From an uncultured Bacilli bacterium (lineage in GTDB: Bacteria; Bacillota_I; Bacilli_A; RF39; UBA660): a DNA stretch of 8,066 bases. The stretch spans positions 1-8,066 of the forward strand of contig CAKOKV010000039.1 of the NCBI GenBank assembly GCA_934095805.1. The letters run 5' to 3'. Both the position numbers and the translations under genes were made by a program. Positions 1-7,070 of this stretch are shown here, one piece after another (position 1 is the stretch's first letter; each line of letters begins with the position of its first letter). The notes below the pieces were generated by a model that made no database searches, was not told the DNA's origin, and was given only the letters and a program-made list of their open reading frames with translations.

Positions 1-1607
1 TTTTCATCAGTATCAGGATTTATTCCTTGATAAATTTTTATTTTTTTATCAAATCCTCTATTTAGTGCTTCCTTATTTTTAATTTCCGATAATAAAGCTA
101 AATTACCTAATGTATGCATATATAAATTGCCGTTTTCTACATCTATGTAATCCCACTCATCCTCTTTATCAAATTTTTGTGGTAATATATGATCTATAGT
201 AATAGATTTATCTATTTCAATAAAATCAATCTTTTCATCTTTTTTTAATTCATAATCCAAAGACATTAATAACGGCTTTAACCATTTTTCCCCATAAACC
301 ATATCATCTTCTAAAGCTATGTAGGTATCCATAATAAAATGTTTTTCATTTATTACTTTTTCCATTGCTAAATATATATCTTGTATATCCTTATTTGCAA
401 TTATATATCCTAGAATTGTAAATGAAATCTGTTTTATTTGATTTAAATTTTTTCCTGATATTAGAGCTAAATAATAAAACCTTTGTAATATTTCTAATAA
501 TCTTTGGAAGTCTTTATATTTTACATATTCTGCAGAAGCTAATAAAGTAATTATATAGAATTTCCATGGTAAATACCTTAAACTATATATTTTTGCATTT
601 TTTAATTTATAAACATTTTTTATAGAGTCAGAAAAATTACTCATTTCATTTACTAAGTCATCGACCTTATTACTTTCAATAATATCTTTCATTTCATCAG
701 TCAGCTGTCTTTTTGGATTTGACTTAAGTTTAAAATATTCAAAATAAACCATAAAATCATCTACAGTATAATTATTATCTTTGGCATTATTTTCAATTTT
801 TGCCCATGCAGATTCAAAATTTTGTATGCCTTGTTCATCATTATTATATTTAGTCAATAAATATGATTTAATTATATCTGATGATGATAATTGCATACCT
901 CTATCATTCATTACTTGAAACAATTTTATTGCAAAAGATTCATTAGTACATACGATTTTAATTATATTAACATTATAAAATATATAGTTTACAAACTCTC
1001 CCAAAATATTTTTATTTTGCTTTTCATCATTCTGCTTTAATTCATTTAATTTTTCGAAAAAGAAACAAGCTGTGTTAATATATTTAAATCTTGGTTCATT
1101 TAATTTTAATTCTTTATCTGTAGGTTTCTTTATACATGAAAAATCATTACAATCTTTTATGCAATTAATAAATACAGCATTATAATCTTTATATGTTTGC
1201 AATTGTAGTTTATCTCTACCATTTTCATTTTTTATCCTGTTATTAACTATTGCACTTGTAACAACAGGAGTCTCAGAATTTTTTTCAACATTACTATTTA
1301 TTTCATTAAAATTTTTAGCAATTACATTTAATAAAATCATAAGTGTTGTGATTCTTTGCTGTCCATCAATAATATCTGAATAAATTGTTCCTTTCTTATC
1401 AACAACAACAATTGAACCTAAAAAATAACAATCATTCTCTTCACTTTTATTACAAAAAGCATCCCACAAATCTTCCCACAAATCATTTAAGTGCTTATCT
1501 TGCCATGCATACTGTCTTTGATAATTAGGTACTCTATATATTCTTTCAGAATTGAAAATCTGACTAATTGTTTGATTTTCAGGATTGAATGTTTCACTAC
1601 TATTCAT
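1..1607 (-). CDS. GmrSD-like DUF262/DUF1524 (HNH) nuclease, C terminus cut off by window edge
   Basis: The frame is open from the ATG at 1607 to the left edge, giving 535 visible residues without a stop. The N-terminal half is a DUF262 (GmrS-like) domain: RIYRVPNYQRQYAW near residues 22-36, YFLGSIVV near 56, and the ParB-like DGQQR at 81-85, the motif linked to nucleotide hydrolysis in this family. A later NDRGMQLSSSDIIK block is also typical. The C-terminal half is a DUF1524 (GmrD-like) HNH nuclease: DHILPQ with His473, then GNLALL with Asn502, then an N...FDKK tail near 519-522. GmrSD fusions are type IV restriction enzymes that cut DNA carrying modified cytosines. Only the last few tens of residues seem to be missing. 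It is the last visible gene of the operon, 18 bp after the D12 methyltransferase, and its ribosome binding site differs from those of the other four genes. The substrate here is unknown; the domain assignment is firm. Confidence 0.9.
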   Translation of the reverse strand, partial: MNSSETFNPENQTISQIFNSERIYRVPNYQRQYAWQDKHLNDLWEDLWDAFCNKSEENDCYFLGSIVVVDKKGTIYSDIIDGQQRITTLMILLNVIAKNFNEINSNVEKNSETPVVTSAIVNNRIKNENGRDKLQLQTYKDYNAVFINCIKDCNDFSCIKKPTDKELKLNEPRFKYINTACFFFEKLNELKQNDEKQNKNILGEFVNYIFYNVNIIKIVCTNESFAIKLFQVMNDRGMQLSSSDIIKSYLLTKYNNDEQGIQNFESAWAKIENNAKDNNYTVDDFMVYFEYFKLKSNPKRQLTDEMKDIIESNKVDDLVNEMSNFSDSIKNVYKLKNAKIYSLRYLPWKFYIITLLASAEYVKYKDFQRLLEILQRFYYLALISGKNLNQIKQISFTILGYIIANKDIQDIYLAMEKVINEKHFIMDTYIALEDDMVYGEKWLKPLLMSLDYELKKDEKIDFIEIDKSITIDHILPQKFDKEDEWDYIDVENGNLYMHTLGNLALLSEIKNKEALNRGFDKKIKIYQGINPDTDE

Positions 1608-1612
1608 TTTTT

Positions 1613-1618
1613 TCCTCC
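1613..1618 (-). promoter_or_regulatory. Ribosome binding site GGAGGA of the GmrSD-like gene
   Basis: GGAGGA lies 5 nt before the ATG at 1607 and fixes this start. It lacks the AGAGGTATA form shared by the four upstream genes of the operon. An ATG at 1620 is in another frame. Confidence 0.75.
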
Positions 1619-1625
1619 ATTTATA

Positions 1626-2651
1626 CTATATTTTAACCTTACAAATAAACAAAATTTCTTTTAAATTTGTATTCTTTTCCGTCCATGAATTAGTTTTAAA
1701 TCTTCTATATAATGTATTATACATTTTAGTTTTACCTTTTTTATTTAAAGTTTCCATTATGAAGTCAGAATCTAATATCCCTTCTGTGCTATAACTCATA
1801 ACTATATAATTTGATTTAATACTATCAATTAATTCTATGAATTCTTCTTTTACATATTTCTTTATTGAAAATTTAGATTTTTGATTCTCATAATTTCTTA
1901 ACCCTGTTTTTCCATTTAATTTTTGATGGTCATTTACAACAATACTTTCCAGAACACTAAAATATGCTGGATACTGTCTCGTATTATATGGTGGATCTAA
2001 ATATACAATATCAGCTTTATCTTGATTTTTTACAAAATTAATAACATCGCATGTATACATCTTAATTTCTCCACTATGAATAAACTCTGGTTTTTCAAGT
2101 TTCATTTCTTTTAATGCCATACTTCTCCATATCTTTAAATATGCTCCATAAGTCCCAGCAGTATTTGAAACAAAATCTGCTGAATTCATTAAGATTCCTA
2201 CTAAAAAATTATATTTATCACTTGGTAGAATGTCCTTCCATTCATCTATTTTATTTCTAATCGCATCAATTTTCTTTGCATTTGAACTACTAAAAAATTT
2301 TCTTTTATACTCTCCTTCTTCACAAAAATTATCAAAAAAATACCCTTTTTTTCCTTCTAAACTATTTAAATATTTTAGTATATCGTCTAATTTTTCATAT
2401 CCTATTAATTCTTTTATTTCATTAAATTCAGGCTCTTCTCTAAAAAATAATCTTCTATATTGTTCAGCTATAGCATAGTTCATATTATCACATGATAACA
2501 CTTTACAATTATTTTTTAAAAAAAATTCACTAACACTACCTGTCCCAGAAAACAAGTCATAAACCTTAACATTTTTATACTCTACTTTAAAATCTTTAAG
2601 GCAATCTTCAATAAAGCCTATTAGTCTACATTTATTTCCTATATATTTCAT
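1626..2651 (-). CDS. D12-class adenine-specific DNA methyltransferase
   Basis: This 341-aa protein transfers a methyl group from S-adenosylmethionine to N6 of adenine in a specific DNA site. The motif order is that of the alpha (D12, Dam-like) class. Motif X, KYIGNK, sits at residues 2-7, so the start is secure. Motif I, DLFSGTGS (AdoMet binding), is at 32-39. After a target-recognition region of about 170 residues comes motif IV, DPPYNTRQY, at 219-227. The length is normal for the class. The start codon lies 1 bp after the stop of the putative endonuclease gene, so translation is probably coupled. With the second methyltransferase at 4554-5354 it probably protects one strand, or one half, of the endonuclease site. 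The sequence specificity cannot be read from the protein. Confidence 0.93.
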   Translation of the reverse strand: MKYIGNKCRLIGFIEDCLKDFKVEYKNVKVYDLFSGTGSVSEFFLKNNCKVLSCDNMNYAIAEQYRRLFFREEPEFNEIKELIGYEKLDDILKYLNSLEGKKGYFFDNFCEEGEYKRKFFSSSNAKKIDAIRNKIDEWKDILPSDKYNFLVGILMNSADFVSNTAGTYGAYLKIWRSMALKEMKLEKPEFIHSGEIKMYTCDVINFVKNQDKADIVYLDPPYNTRQYPAYFSVLESIVVNDHQKLNGKTGLRNYENQKSKFSIKKYVKEEFIELIDSIKSNYIVMSYSTEGILDSDFIMETLNKKGKTKMYNTLYRRFKTNSWTEKNTNLKEILFICKVKI

Positions 2652-2652
2652 A

Positions 2653-4551
2653 CTATACCTCTAATACAATCATCCTAATATTATATTCCACATTTTCATT
2701 ATCTTCTTCAATAACTACAACATAATCAACATGTTTTATTTCTCCACTACGCACTCTCCTTACTATTTCTAATCCCATTTCAGCTATACCTTTAAAAAGT
2801 ATAAAAGATTTATATTTTAAATTAATGCCAATTTTTTTATCTATGATTTCAATTAATCTATTGATTCTCTCTATCTCTGAATTAAATCTTTCATCATTTT
2901 TAAATGATAAATAGCTCGCTTTACTCTCGCCTACATAATATGTTCCCTGATTATAATATAATTGATGGTTTTTAGGAATATAATATGCTATATCAGGTCT
3001 ATCGTCATCCCTTTTTAAATAAAAGAATTTATTTGTAGGATATAATTTAAAATCTGACCAAGAACCACATGGTGGATTTACAAACGATGGCTTTATATTT
3101 TCCATTTTTAATATTGTCTCAAAAAAACATGTAACATTATCTTCAGTTATTTCTTCCTCATATTTTTTTCTAGAATCTTTTACGGCTTTGTCACAATTTT
3201 TATCTAACACATTTAAATCTCTATCTACAAAAATAGTAGCATAATCATTAATTGATTTATATATTTTCATATTTTTAGCATAGGTTGGATCATATTCATT
3301 TTCATTAGAATGATCCATTAAATATATAATACAATTTATTTCACCAAAAGATTGTTTATAAAGTTCATGAAATGCTGGTATTCTTCCATTGTATGGATCT
3401 GGTAATGCTAATTTTCCTTTTTTAGTAAGTTTTAATAAAATAATTATCGTTGGAATATTTAAGTTAAGTGAATCTTCCCAAAAGTAATCTCCTGTTTTCT
3501 TTATCTCACTCAATCTATCAACTAATCTTGGTGTATCAAATGTTATACCTACTGGGCATTTAGGTGATAACTGATAAAATTCGATATCATATAATTGATT
3601 TTTTATATATTCACCTATTCCAACTTTTTTACTGTTTATTTTAAACTCTTTTGCCGATACTGGATTCCATGGAGATATATCATGAAAGAATAATGGATAA
3701 TTTTTATCTTTTTTTACTATTTTCTCTACTATTTCATTTTCAAAATCATCTTTTCTTAATAATTCTAATGTTTTTAGTGGTACCTCATTTTCCTTTACTC
3801 TTTCAATTTCTTTTTTATAATAATATTTCATGTCGTAAAAACATTTTTTTAAGTTTTCTTGTGCTTCTTTTGAATCTTGTCCATAAACAATTAAGCTTAA
3901 AATATAACTTAATGCTTCTCTTCTTGTATCTATCATTTTTGATCCATCAATATTTATTATATTTTGTGTTATATCTTCATGATCATATAATGATAATATT
4001 GCTGGTGTAGAATATTCAATAGATAATGAAAAAAAAGATAATACTAGAAGAGGACTTGGCTTTCTTATAGTATTCTGTGAAATATCTTTTTTTGAATAGT
4101 AAGCAAAAAATATAAATGGAAAGTCATTTTCTAAAAAATTCATTATTCTCCCGTGCCTTTGCCATGTAGCGTTACCTACGAAACCTGTTTCAGTATTTTC
4201 AATTCCACATACAATTTTATCTTCATTTTTCGAATATATTACAACATCAGGTTTGTCTATCTTATATATTATTTGTCTAACTAATCTTGGCAACTCACCA
4301 TTATGATAAAAAGAACATATTATTATTGTATGTTTTACCCCTTTTATATCATATATGGATATATAATTAGAGATCCCGTTATATCCTCTTTTTATTAACT
4401 TCATTTCTTTATTGTATTCTTCTAACCAAAATAATATATGCATTCCTTCTTGTAAATTATCACAATAAAAATAAAATACTTTACTATTTTCATATTCTTC
4501 TTTTTCTAAATTTTTGAATTTGTATTCATTTTTTGGTAATAAACTCCCCAT
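2653..4551 (-). CDS. Putative type II restriction endonuclease with PD-(D/E)xK signature
   Basis: I do not recognise this 632-aa protein by overall sequence. Near the C terminus it has a good PD-(D/E)xK nuclease signature: RPD with Asp520, a beta-strand-like stretch, then VGESK with Glu542 and Lys544. A second, weaker cluster lies near the N terminus: PDVVIYS with Asp102, then GIENTETG (Glu118, Glu121) and GNATWQRHGR at 126-135. Its layout resembles PD-(D/E)xK restriction nucleases, but the lysine of ExK is replaced by Thr120. No signal peptide, membrane segment or ATPase motif is visible, so it is probably a soluble enzyme that needs no ATP. It sits between two DNA methyltransferase genes with gaps of 1-2 bp, the usual place for the cognate nuclease of a type II (possibly IIS) system. 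The role comes from context plus motif; the cut site is unknown. Confidence 0.72.
   Translation of the reverse strand: MGSLLPKNEYKFKNLEKEEYENSKVFYFYCDNLQEGMHILFWLEEYNKEMKLIKRGYNGISNYISIYDIKGVKHTIIICSFYHNGELPRLVRQIIYKIDKPDVVIYSKNEDKIVCGIENTETGFVGNATWQRHGRIMNFLENDFPFIFFAYYSKKDISQNTIRKPSPLLVLSFFSLSIEYSTPAILSLYDHEDITQNIINIDGSKMIDTRREALSYILSLIVYGQDSKEAQENLKKCFYDMKYYYKKEIERVKENEVPLKTLELLRKDDFENEIVEKIVKKDKNYPLFFHDISPWNPVSAKEFKINSKKVGIGEYIKNQLYDIEFYQLSPKCPVGITFDTPRLVDRLSEIKKTGDYFWEDSLNLNIPTIIILLKLTKKGKLALPDPYNGRIPAFHELYKQSFGEINCIIYLMDHSNENEYDPTYAKNMKIYKSINDYATIFVDRDLNVLDKNCDKAVKDSRKKYEEEITEDNVTCFFETILKMENIKPSFVNPPCGSWSDFKLYPTNKFFYLKRDDDRPDIAYYIPKNHQLYYNQGTYYVGESKASYLSFKNDERFNSEIERINRLIEIIDKKIGINLKYKSFILFKGIAEMGLEIVRRVRSGEIKHVDYVVVIEEDNENVEYNIRMIVLEV
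2654..2662 (-). promoter_or_regulatory. Ribosome binding site AGAGGTATA of the D12 methyltransferase gene
   Basis: AGAGGTATA ends 2 nt before the ATG at 2651 and overlaps the TAG stop of the endonuclease gene, as expected for translational coupling. The same nonamer precedes three other genes of the operon. Confidence 0.7.
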
Positions 4552-4553
4552 AC

Positions 4554-5354
4554 TTATACCTCTCTCCTAAATATTAATATGTTTTGATGGATCATTGATG
4601 GTACATATGCTCTAGGATATCCAAAAACATGTAGAGATTTACTGTTGTCCACCCAAATTATATTAGATTTCATTTTTAAATCTTCTGCTTCCTTTATTTT
4701 CATAGCTAATTCTGCTGATAAAAAATGATATTCTTTATCTCTATACATGTCACCTATAAATATTGCCATATATTTTCCCATTTTTAGTTTTCTAGATGCT
4801 TTATATATTATATCATACATTTGTTGTAGCCATTCTTCTTTTGTTTGATTTTTTGTATCATTATCAAAATTATTAAGTTTTGATTGTTTTATCTTCTTGT
4901 TTCTTGTATGTTTCAATGTATCGATATTCCAATAAGGTACATCAGTTAATATAAAATCTATTGAATCATTTTCAATCAAGTCTAATTTTTTTAATGAATC
5001 ACCTAATATTGTTTTTTGTTCCTTTAAATTTTCTAATTTGTTAACTTCTTTGTATATTTCTATCCATCTTTCGGTGATATCTATTCCTATTGCTTCTCTA
5101 TCTGTAAGACTTGCGCCAAGTAATGTTCCTCCCACCCCCATAAAAGGGTCTAAAATCAAATTTCCCTTTTTGGTAAATATTTTTATAATATCTGCACATA
5201 ATTCTGGTGGTTTTTGTCCTCCATGTTCTGATCTTAATTTATGTTGCATATTTATAGGATATGCTTTATTAATAACCGTTTTTGTACTAAATTTCCATTC
5301 TGAACCTGTAAGATCGTTTACAGTATTTCTATCATCATATATATTTGTTCCCAT
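4554..5354 (-). CDS. Amino-group DNA methyltransferase (N6-adenine or N4-cytosine), motif order X-I-IV
   Basis: This 266-aa AdoMet-dependent DNA methyltransferase has motif X (GGQKPPEL, 45-52), motif I (DPFMGVGGT, 69-77), acidic motif II (IGIDI, 89-93), a motif III-like GDS (118-120) and catalytic motif IV, TDVPYW, at 137-142. The C-terminal HQNILIFRR resembles the late strand motif of N4/N6 methylases. Motif IV follows X-I, while the common beta class has IV first; a long recognition domain is absent, so the protein is short. DVPY lies between the DPPY of N6A enzymes and the SPPY of N4C enzymes, so the target base is uncertain. It is the second gene of the operon, 21 bp after the regulator and 2 bp before the endonuclease, which suggests that it is made early to protect host DNA. 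The start is supported by an AGAGGTATA site. Confidence 0.9.
   Translation of the reverse strand: MGTNIYDDRNTVNDLTGSEWKFSTKTVINKAYPINMQHKLRSEHGGQKPPELCADIIKIFTKKGNLILDPFMGVGGTLLGASLTDREAIGIDITERWIEIYKEVNKLENLKEQKTILGDSLKKLDLIENDSIDFILTDVPYWNIDTLKHTRNKKIKQSKLNNFDNDTKNQTKEEWLQQMYDIIYKASRKLKMGKYMAIFIGDMYRDKEYHFLSAELAMKIKEAEDLKMKSNIIWVDNSKSLHVFGYPRAYVPSMIHQNILIFRREV
4555..4563 (-). promoter_or_regulatory. Ribosome binding site AGAGGTATA of the endonuclease gene
   Basis: AGAGGTATA, preceded by GAG to give GAGAGG, ends 3 nt before the ATG at 4551 and overlaps the TAA stop of the methyltransferase gene. Confidence 0.7.
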
Positions 5355-5356
5355 GT

Positions 5357-5365
5357 TATACCTCT
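5357..5365 (-). promoter_or_regulatory. Ribosome binding site AGAGGTATA of the first methyltransferase gene
   Basis: AGAGGTATA ends 2 nt before the ATG at 5354 and lies in the 21 bp gap after the regulator gene. Confidence 0.7.
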
Positions 5366-5375
5366 TTCTTTACCT

Positions 5376-5546
5376 TCAATTATTTTCAATATATTTAGAT
5401 ATTAATTCACATGTTTTAACTGAAATATTACTTCCTTCTTGCTCAACTTTTCTTTGAAATTTTTCTTTTAAATCACTTGATATCATAACATGCAATCTTT
5501 CATCTTTTTTTATACCTTTTGGTCTTCCTCTTTTTTTATTATTCAT
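5376..5546 (-). CDS. Small AT-hook plus ribbon-helix-helix DNA-binding regulator (56 aa)
   Basis: This short gene encodes 56 residues. Residues 4-11 (KKRGRPKG) contain the RGRP core of an AT-hook, which binds the minor groove of AT-rich DNA. Residues 16-55 fit a ribbon-helix-helix fold: a short strand (RLHVMIS, 17-23), helix A from about 24 to 37, a Gly-Ser-Asn turn, and helix B from about 42 to 54. Such proteins bind operators as dimers or higher oligomers and usually repress their own promoter. It is the first gene after a strong promoter, 21 bp ahead of a methyltransferase. I infer that it controls the restriction-modification operon, a role more often played by helix-turn-helix C proteins. 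An antitoxin-like or partition role is less likely, as no toxin or ParA gene is next to it. The ATG has an AGAGGTATA site 5 nt upstream. Confidence 0.8.
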   Translation of the reverse strand: MNNKKRGRPKGIKKDERLHVMISSDLKEKFQRKVEQEGSNISVKTCELISKYIENN

Positions 5547-5551
5547 ATATT

Positions 5552-5560
5552 TATACCTCT
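5552..5560 (-). promoter_or_regulatory. Ribosome binding site AGAGGTATA of the small regulator gene
   Basis: AGAGGTATA ends 5 nt before the ATG at 5546. This is the first of four copies in the operon. Confidence 0.65.
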
Positions 5561-5567
5561 TTATAAA

Positions 5568-5596
5568 AGTATATATTTATTGATTATGTTTGTCAA
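5568..5596 (-). promoter_or_regulatory. Sigma-70-type promoter of the restriction-modification operon
   Basis: On the minus strand the -35 box is TTGACA (5591-5596), a perfect consensus. A 17 bp spacer leads to TATACT (5568-5573), one base off the -10 consensus. The start codon of the regulator gene lies 21 bp beyond the -10 box, leaving a short leader that is mostly ribosome binding site. It is the best promoter seen in the window and the only clear one ahead of the five-gene operon. Confidence 0.82.
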
Positions 5597-5599
5597 TAA
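5577..5599. promoter_or_regulatory. Candidate operator: TTATTGA-N9-TCAATAA
   Basis: Perfect 7 bp inverted arms (5577-5583 and 5593-5599) with a 9 bp spacer lie over the -35 box and the spacer of the operon promoter. A dimeric repressor bound here would block RNA polymerase. The small regulator encoded just downstream is the obvious candidate. Inference from position and symmetry only. Confidence 0.45.
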
Positions 5600-5632
5600 T
5601 TTTTTGTATATTTAATTATATTTAAATATATA

Positions 5633-5648
5633 TTTTATGTACATAAAA
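5633..5648. repeat. 16 bp perfect palindrome TTTTATGTACATAAAA
   Basis: The palindrome is perfect over 16 bp and roughly extends into AT-rich flanks with small gaps. It lies about 36 bp upstream of the -35 box of the operon and just beyond the relaxase hairpin. It may be a regulator or AT-hook site, or may help terminate relaxase transcription. Confidence 0.4.
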
Positions 5649-5658
5649 ATATATTTGA

Positions 5659-5674
5659 GGCACATTTCTGTGCC
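5659..5674 (-). terminator. Hairpin after the relaxase stop, possible terminator
   Basis: GGCACA and TGTGCC form a perfect 6 bp, GC-rich stem around a 4 nt loop, 4 nt after the relaxase stop codon. On the minus strand it is followed by TCAAATATATTTTT, a T-rich but interrupted tract, so termination may be incomplete. It separates the relaxase from the cargo operon. Confidence 0.5.
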
Positions 5675-5678
5675 AGCT

Positions 5679-6950
5679 CTATCTTTCATATCTTCTATCT
5701 TTTTTCTTGTTTTTCTTTTGTTCCTTTTCCTGTTTTTGTCTTTCTTCAAAAGCTTTTATTTGCGCTAATTTTTCCAAGCTTTGTTTTTCTATATTGTCAC
5801 ATAACTTAATCTTTTTTCTAACTTTTGTAATTTTTTCTCCTATTGCTATAATATCATTTAATATTTCCTCTTTATTTTGATTTTCAGGCAGTTTATCTCT
5901 TGTGTAATATAATTTCTTTCGTTCATTTATTAATGCTTGTAATTCCTCTTTAAAATCGTTTTTACGAATATTTAATTCACTAAGAGTTGTTATATTATAT
6001 TTACATAGCAATCTTGTTTGTTCAGAATATTCATCCATTTTCTTTACAGCCTCTCTCATCTCAGGAGTCAATTTGTGTTGCATGTTTTTCTTTGGAAATA
6101 CTTTTAATAAGTAACAATAGTATAAATATAATGCCTTTAATCCTTTTGCTTTAGGTTTTGCTTTTAAAGTCCCTTTATATTTTAATTTTGTATTCCATGT
6201 TTGAGGTTTTGGATATACTTCTTTTTCTGGATTTGTATATAAAATTCTATACTCTATTCTATCTAAAGAATATTCTTCTCCAAATGCCCTTTCAATTCTA
6301 ATATTTCTTTTATATGGTTCTCTTCTTATACTAATTTTTCCAGCTCTTATATTCACAAAATATCCAATATTGTTTAAAATATTTACAAATTGCTTATAAC
6401 TCCATGCTTGTTTTATTGCATAATCAATATCTTCTTTTGCAAAGGTATAATAACTTGATTTTTGTATTGCACTTTCATAATATTTATCAAAATTTACTTT
6501 GTAATTTTTATACTGACCTTTTTTCAAAACTTTAAGTTCATATTCATCACACAAATCATCTGATGTTCTTCTAAGTAGTGCAGTATTTTCATAATTACTG
6601 TAATATTTCTTTCCATCTACGAAAGATACAGAATTTAATACAAAATGATTATGAATATGTTTTGTATTTAAATGAGTAGATACTACAACTTCAAATTTAT
6701 CTCCCCACATTTCTTCTGCAAGTTTTACTCCAATTTCATGTGCTATTTCTGGAGTAACTTCTCCTTCTTCAAAAGATTGATATCCATGAAAAGCCATTAT
6801 CTTATTTTTTTTACTGTATTTATATTTGTTAAATTTCTTTTTAGTTTTTATCATTTGTTTTAAAGCTATCTTTGGCTCACAATTTATTCCTGATACAAAG
6901 AATTGTTTTTCTGTTTTATCCGCATTAGTTGCATAGTTTAATGCTTGCAT
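5679..6950 (-). CDS. MOBP-type relaxase (mobilization nuclease), main fragment downstream of a frameshift
   Basis: This frame encodes 423 residues of a VirD2/MobA-like relaxase, which nicks one strand at oriT and pilots it during conjugative transfer. Residues 11-24 (DKTEKQFFVSGINC) and HGYQSFEEGEVTPEIAHEIG (55-74) are typical of Firmicutes relaxases. The metal-binding motif HIHNH with His98, His100 and His102 follows His93. The C-terminal third is rich in Lys and Glu and ends in a highly charged KKNKKKDRR tail, probably coiled coil. The first Met here is not the native start: the family's N terminus is encoded in another frame at 6938-7063. Restoring one base near 6950 (for example AAA to AAAA) would join the two into a 461-aa protein of normal length. 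As it stands this fragment lacks the N-terminal catalytic tyrosine, so the relaxase is probably inactive unless the frameshift is programmed or a sequence error. Confidence 0.88.
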   Translation of the reverse strand: MQALNYATNADKTEKQFFVSGINCEPKIALKQMIKTKKKFNKYKYSKKNKIMAFHGYQSFEEGEVTPEIAHEIGVKLAEEMWGDKFEVVVSTHLNTKHIHNHFVLNSVSFVDGKKYYSNYENTALLRRTSDDLCDEYELKVLKKGQYKNYKVNFDKYYESAIQKSSYYTFAKEDIDYAIKQAWSYKQFVNILNNIGYFVNIRAGKISIRREPYKRNIRIERAFGEEYSLDRIEYRILYTNPEKEVYPKPQTWNTKLKYKGTLKAKPKAKGLKALYLYYCYLLKVFPKKNMQHKLTPEMREAVKKMDEYSEQTRLLCKYNITTLSELNIRKNDFKEELQALINERKKLYYTRDKLPENQNKEEILNDIIAIGEKITKVRKKIKLCDNIEKQSLEKLAQIKAFEERQKQEKEQKKNKKKDRRYER

Positions 6951-7063
6951 AATTTATAATCACTTTCTTCTACATTTTTATTTTTTGTTTTCTCTTTATC
7001 TGTTGCATAATCAATTACATGATCTAATCTCTTTTGTACTTTCCATATTTTTGTTGTTGCCAT
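6938..7063 (-). pseudogene. N-terminal fragment of the frameshifted relaxase, with catalytic Tyr19
   Basis: These 41 residues begin MATTKIWKVQKRLDHVIDY, the usual N terminus of this relaxase family. Tyr19 in VIDYATDKEKT is the presumed nicking tyrosine. The frame then reads DYKLCKH and stops at TAA, overlapping the second fragment by 13 bp. The ATG at 7063 is chosen because the family starts there and a strong AGAGGAG lies 7 nt upstream; a longer open frame to 7159 runs back through the candidate oriT and has no family similarity. The break sits after an AAA run in TATAAATTATG. No classical X-XXY-YYZ slippery heptamer is present, so a real one-base deletion or a sequencing error is more likely than programmed frameshifting. 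Confidence 0.8.
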
Positions 7064-7070
7064 TTGCTTT

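Noticed and set aside
1585..1794. Plus-strand open frame of 69 codons opposite the D12 methyltransferase 3' end
   Set aside because: Hydrophobic translation is the expected shadow of an AT-rich minus-strand gene; no ribosome binding site and no recognised domain.
5038..5457. Plus-strand open frame of 139 codons opposite the first methyltransferase and the regulator
   Set aside because: It lies antisense to two genes with clear motifs and spans their junction, so it is a shadow frame.
6938..6963. Programmed -1 frameshifting in the relaxase
   Set aside because: The switch would be in the -1 direction, but no X-XXY-YYZ heptamer and no strong downstream hairpin are visible, so a mutation or sequence error is favoured.
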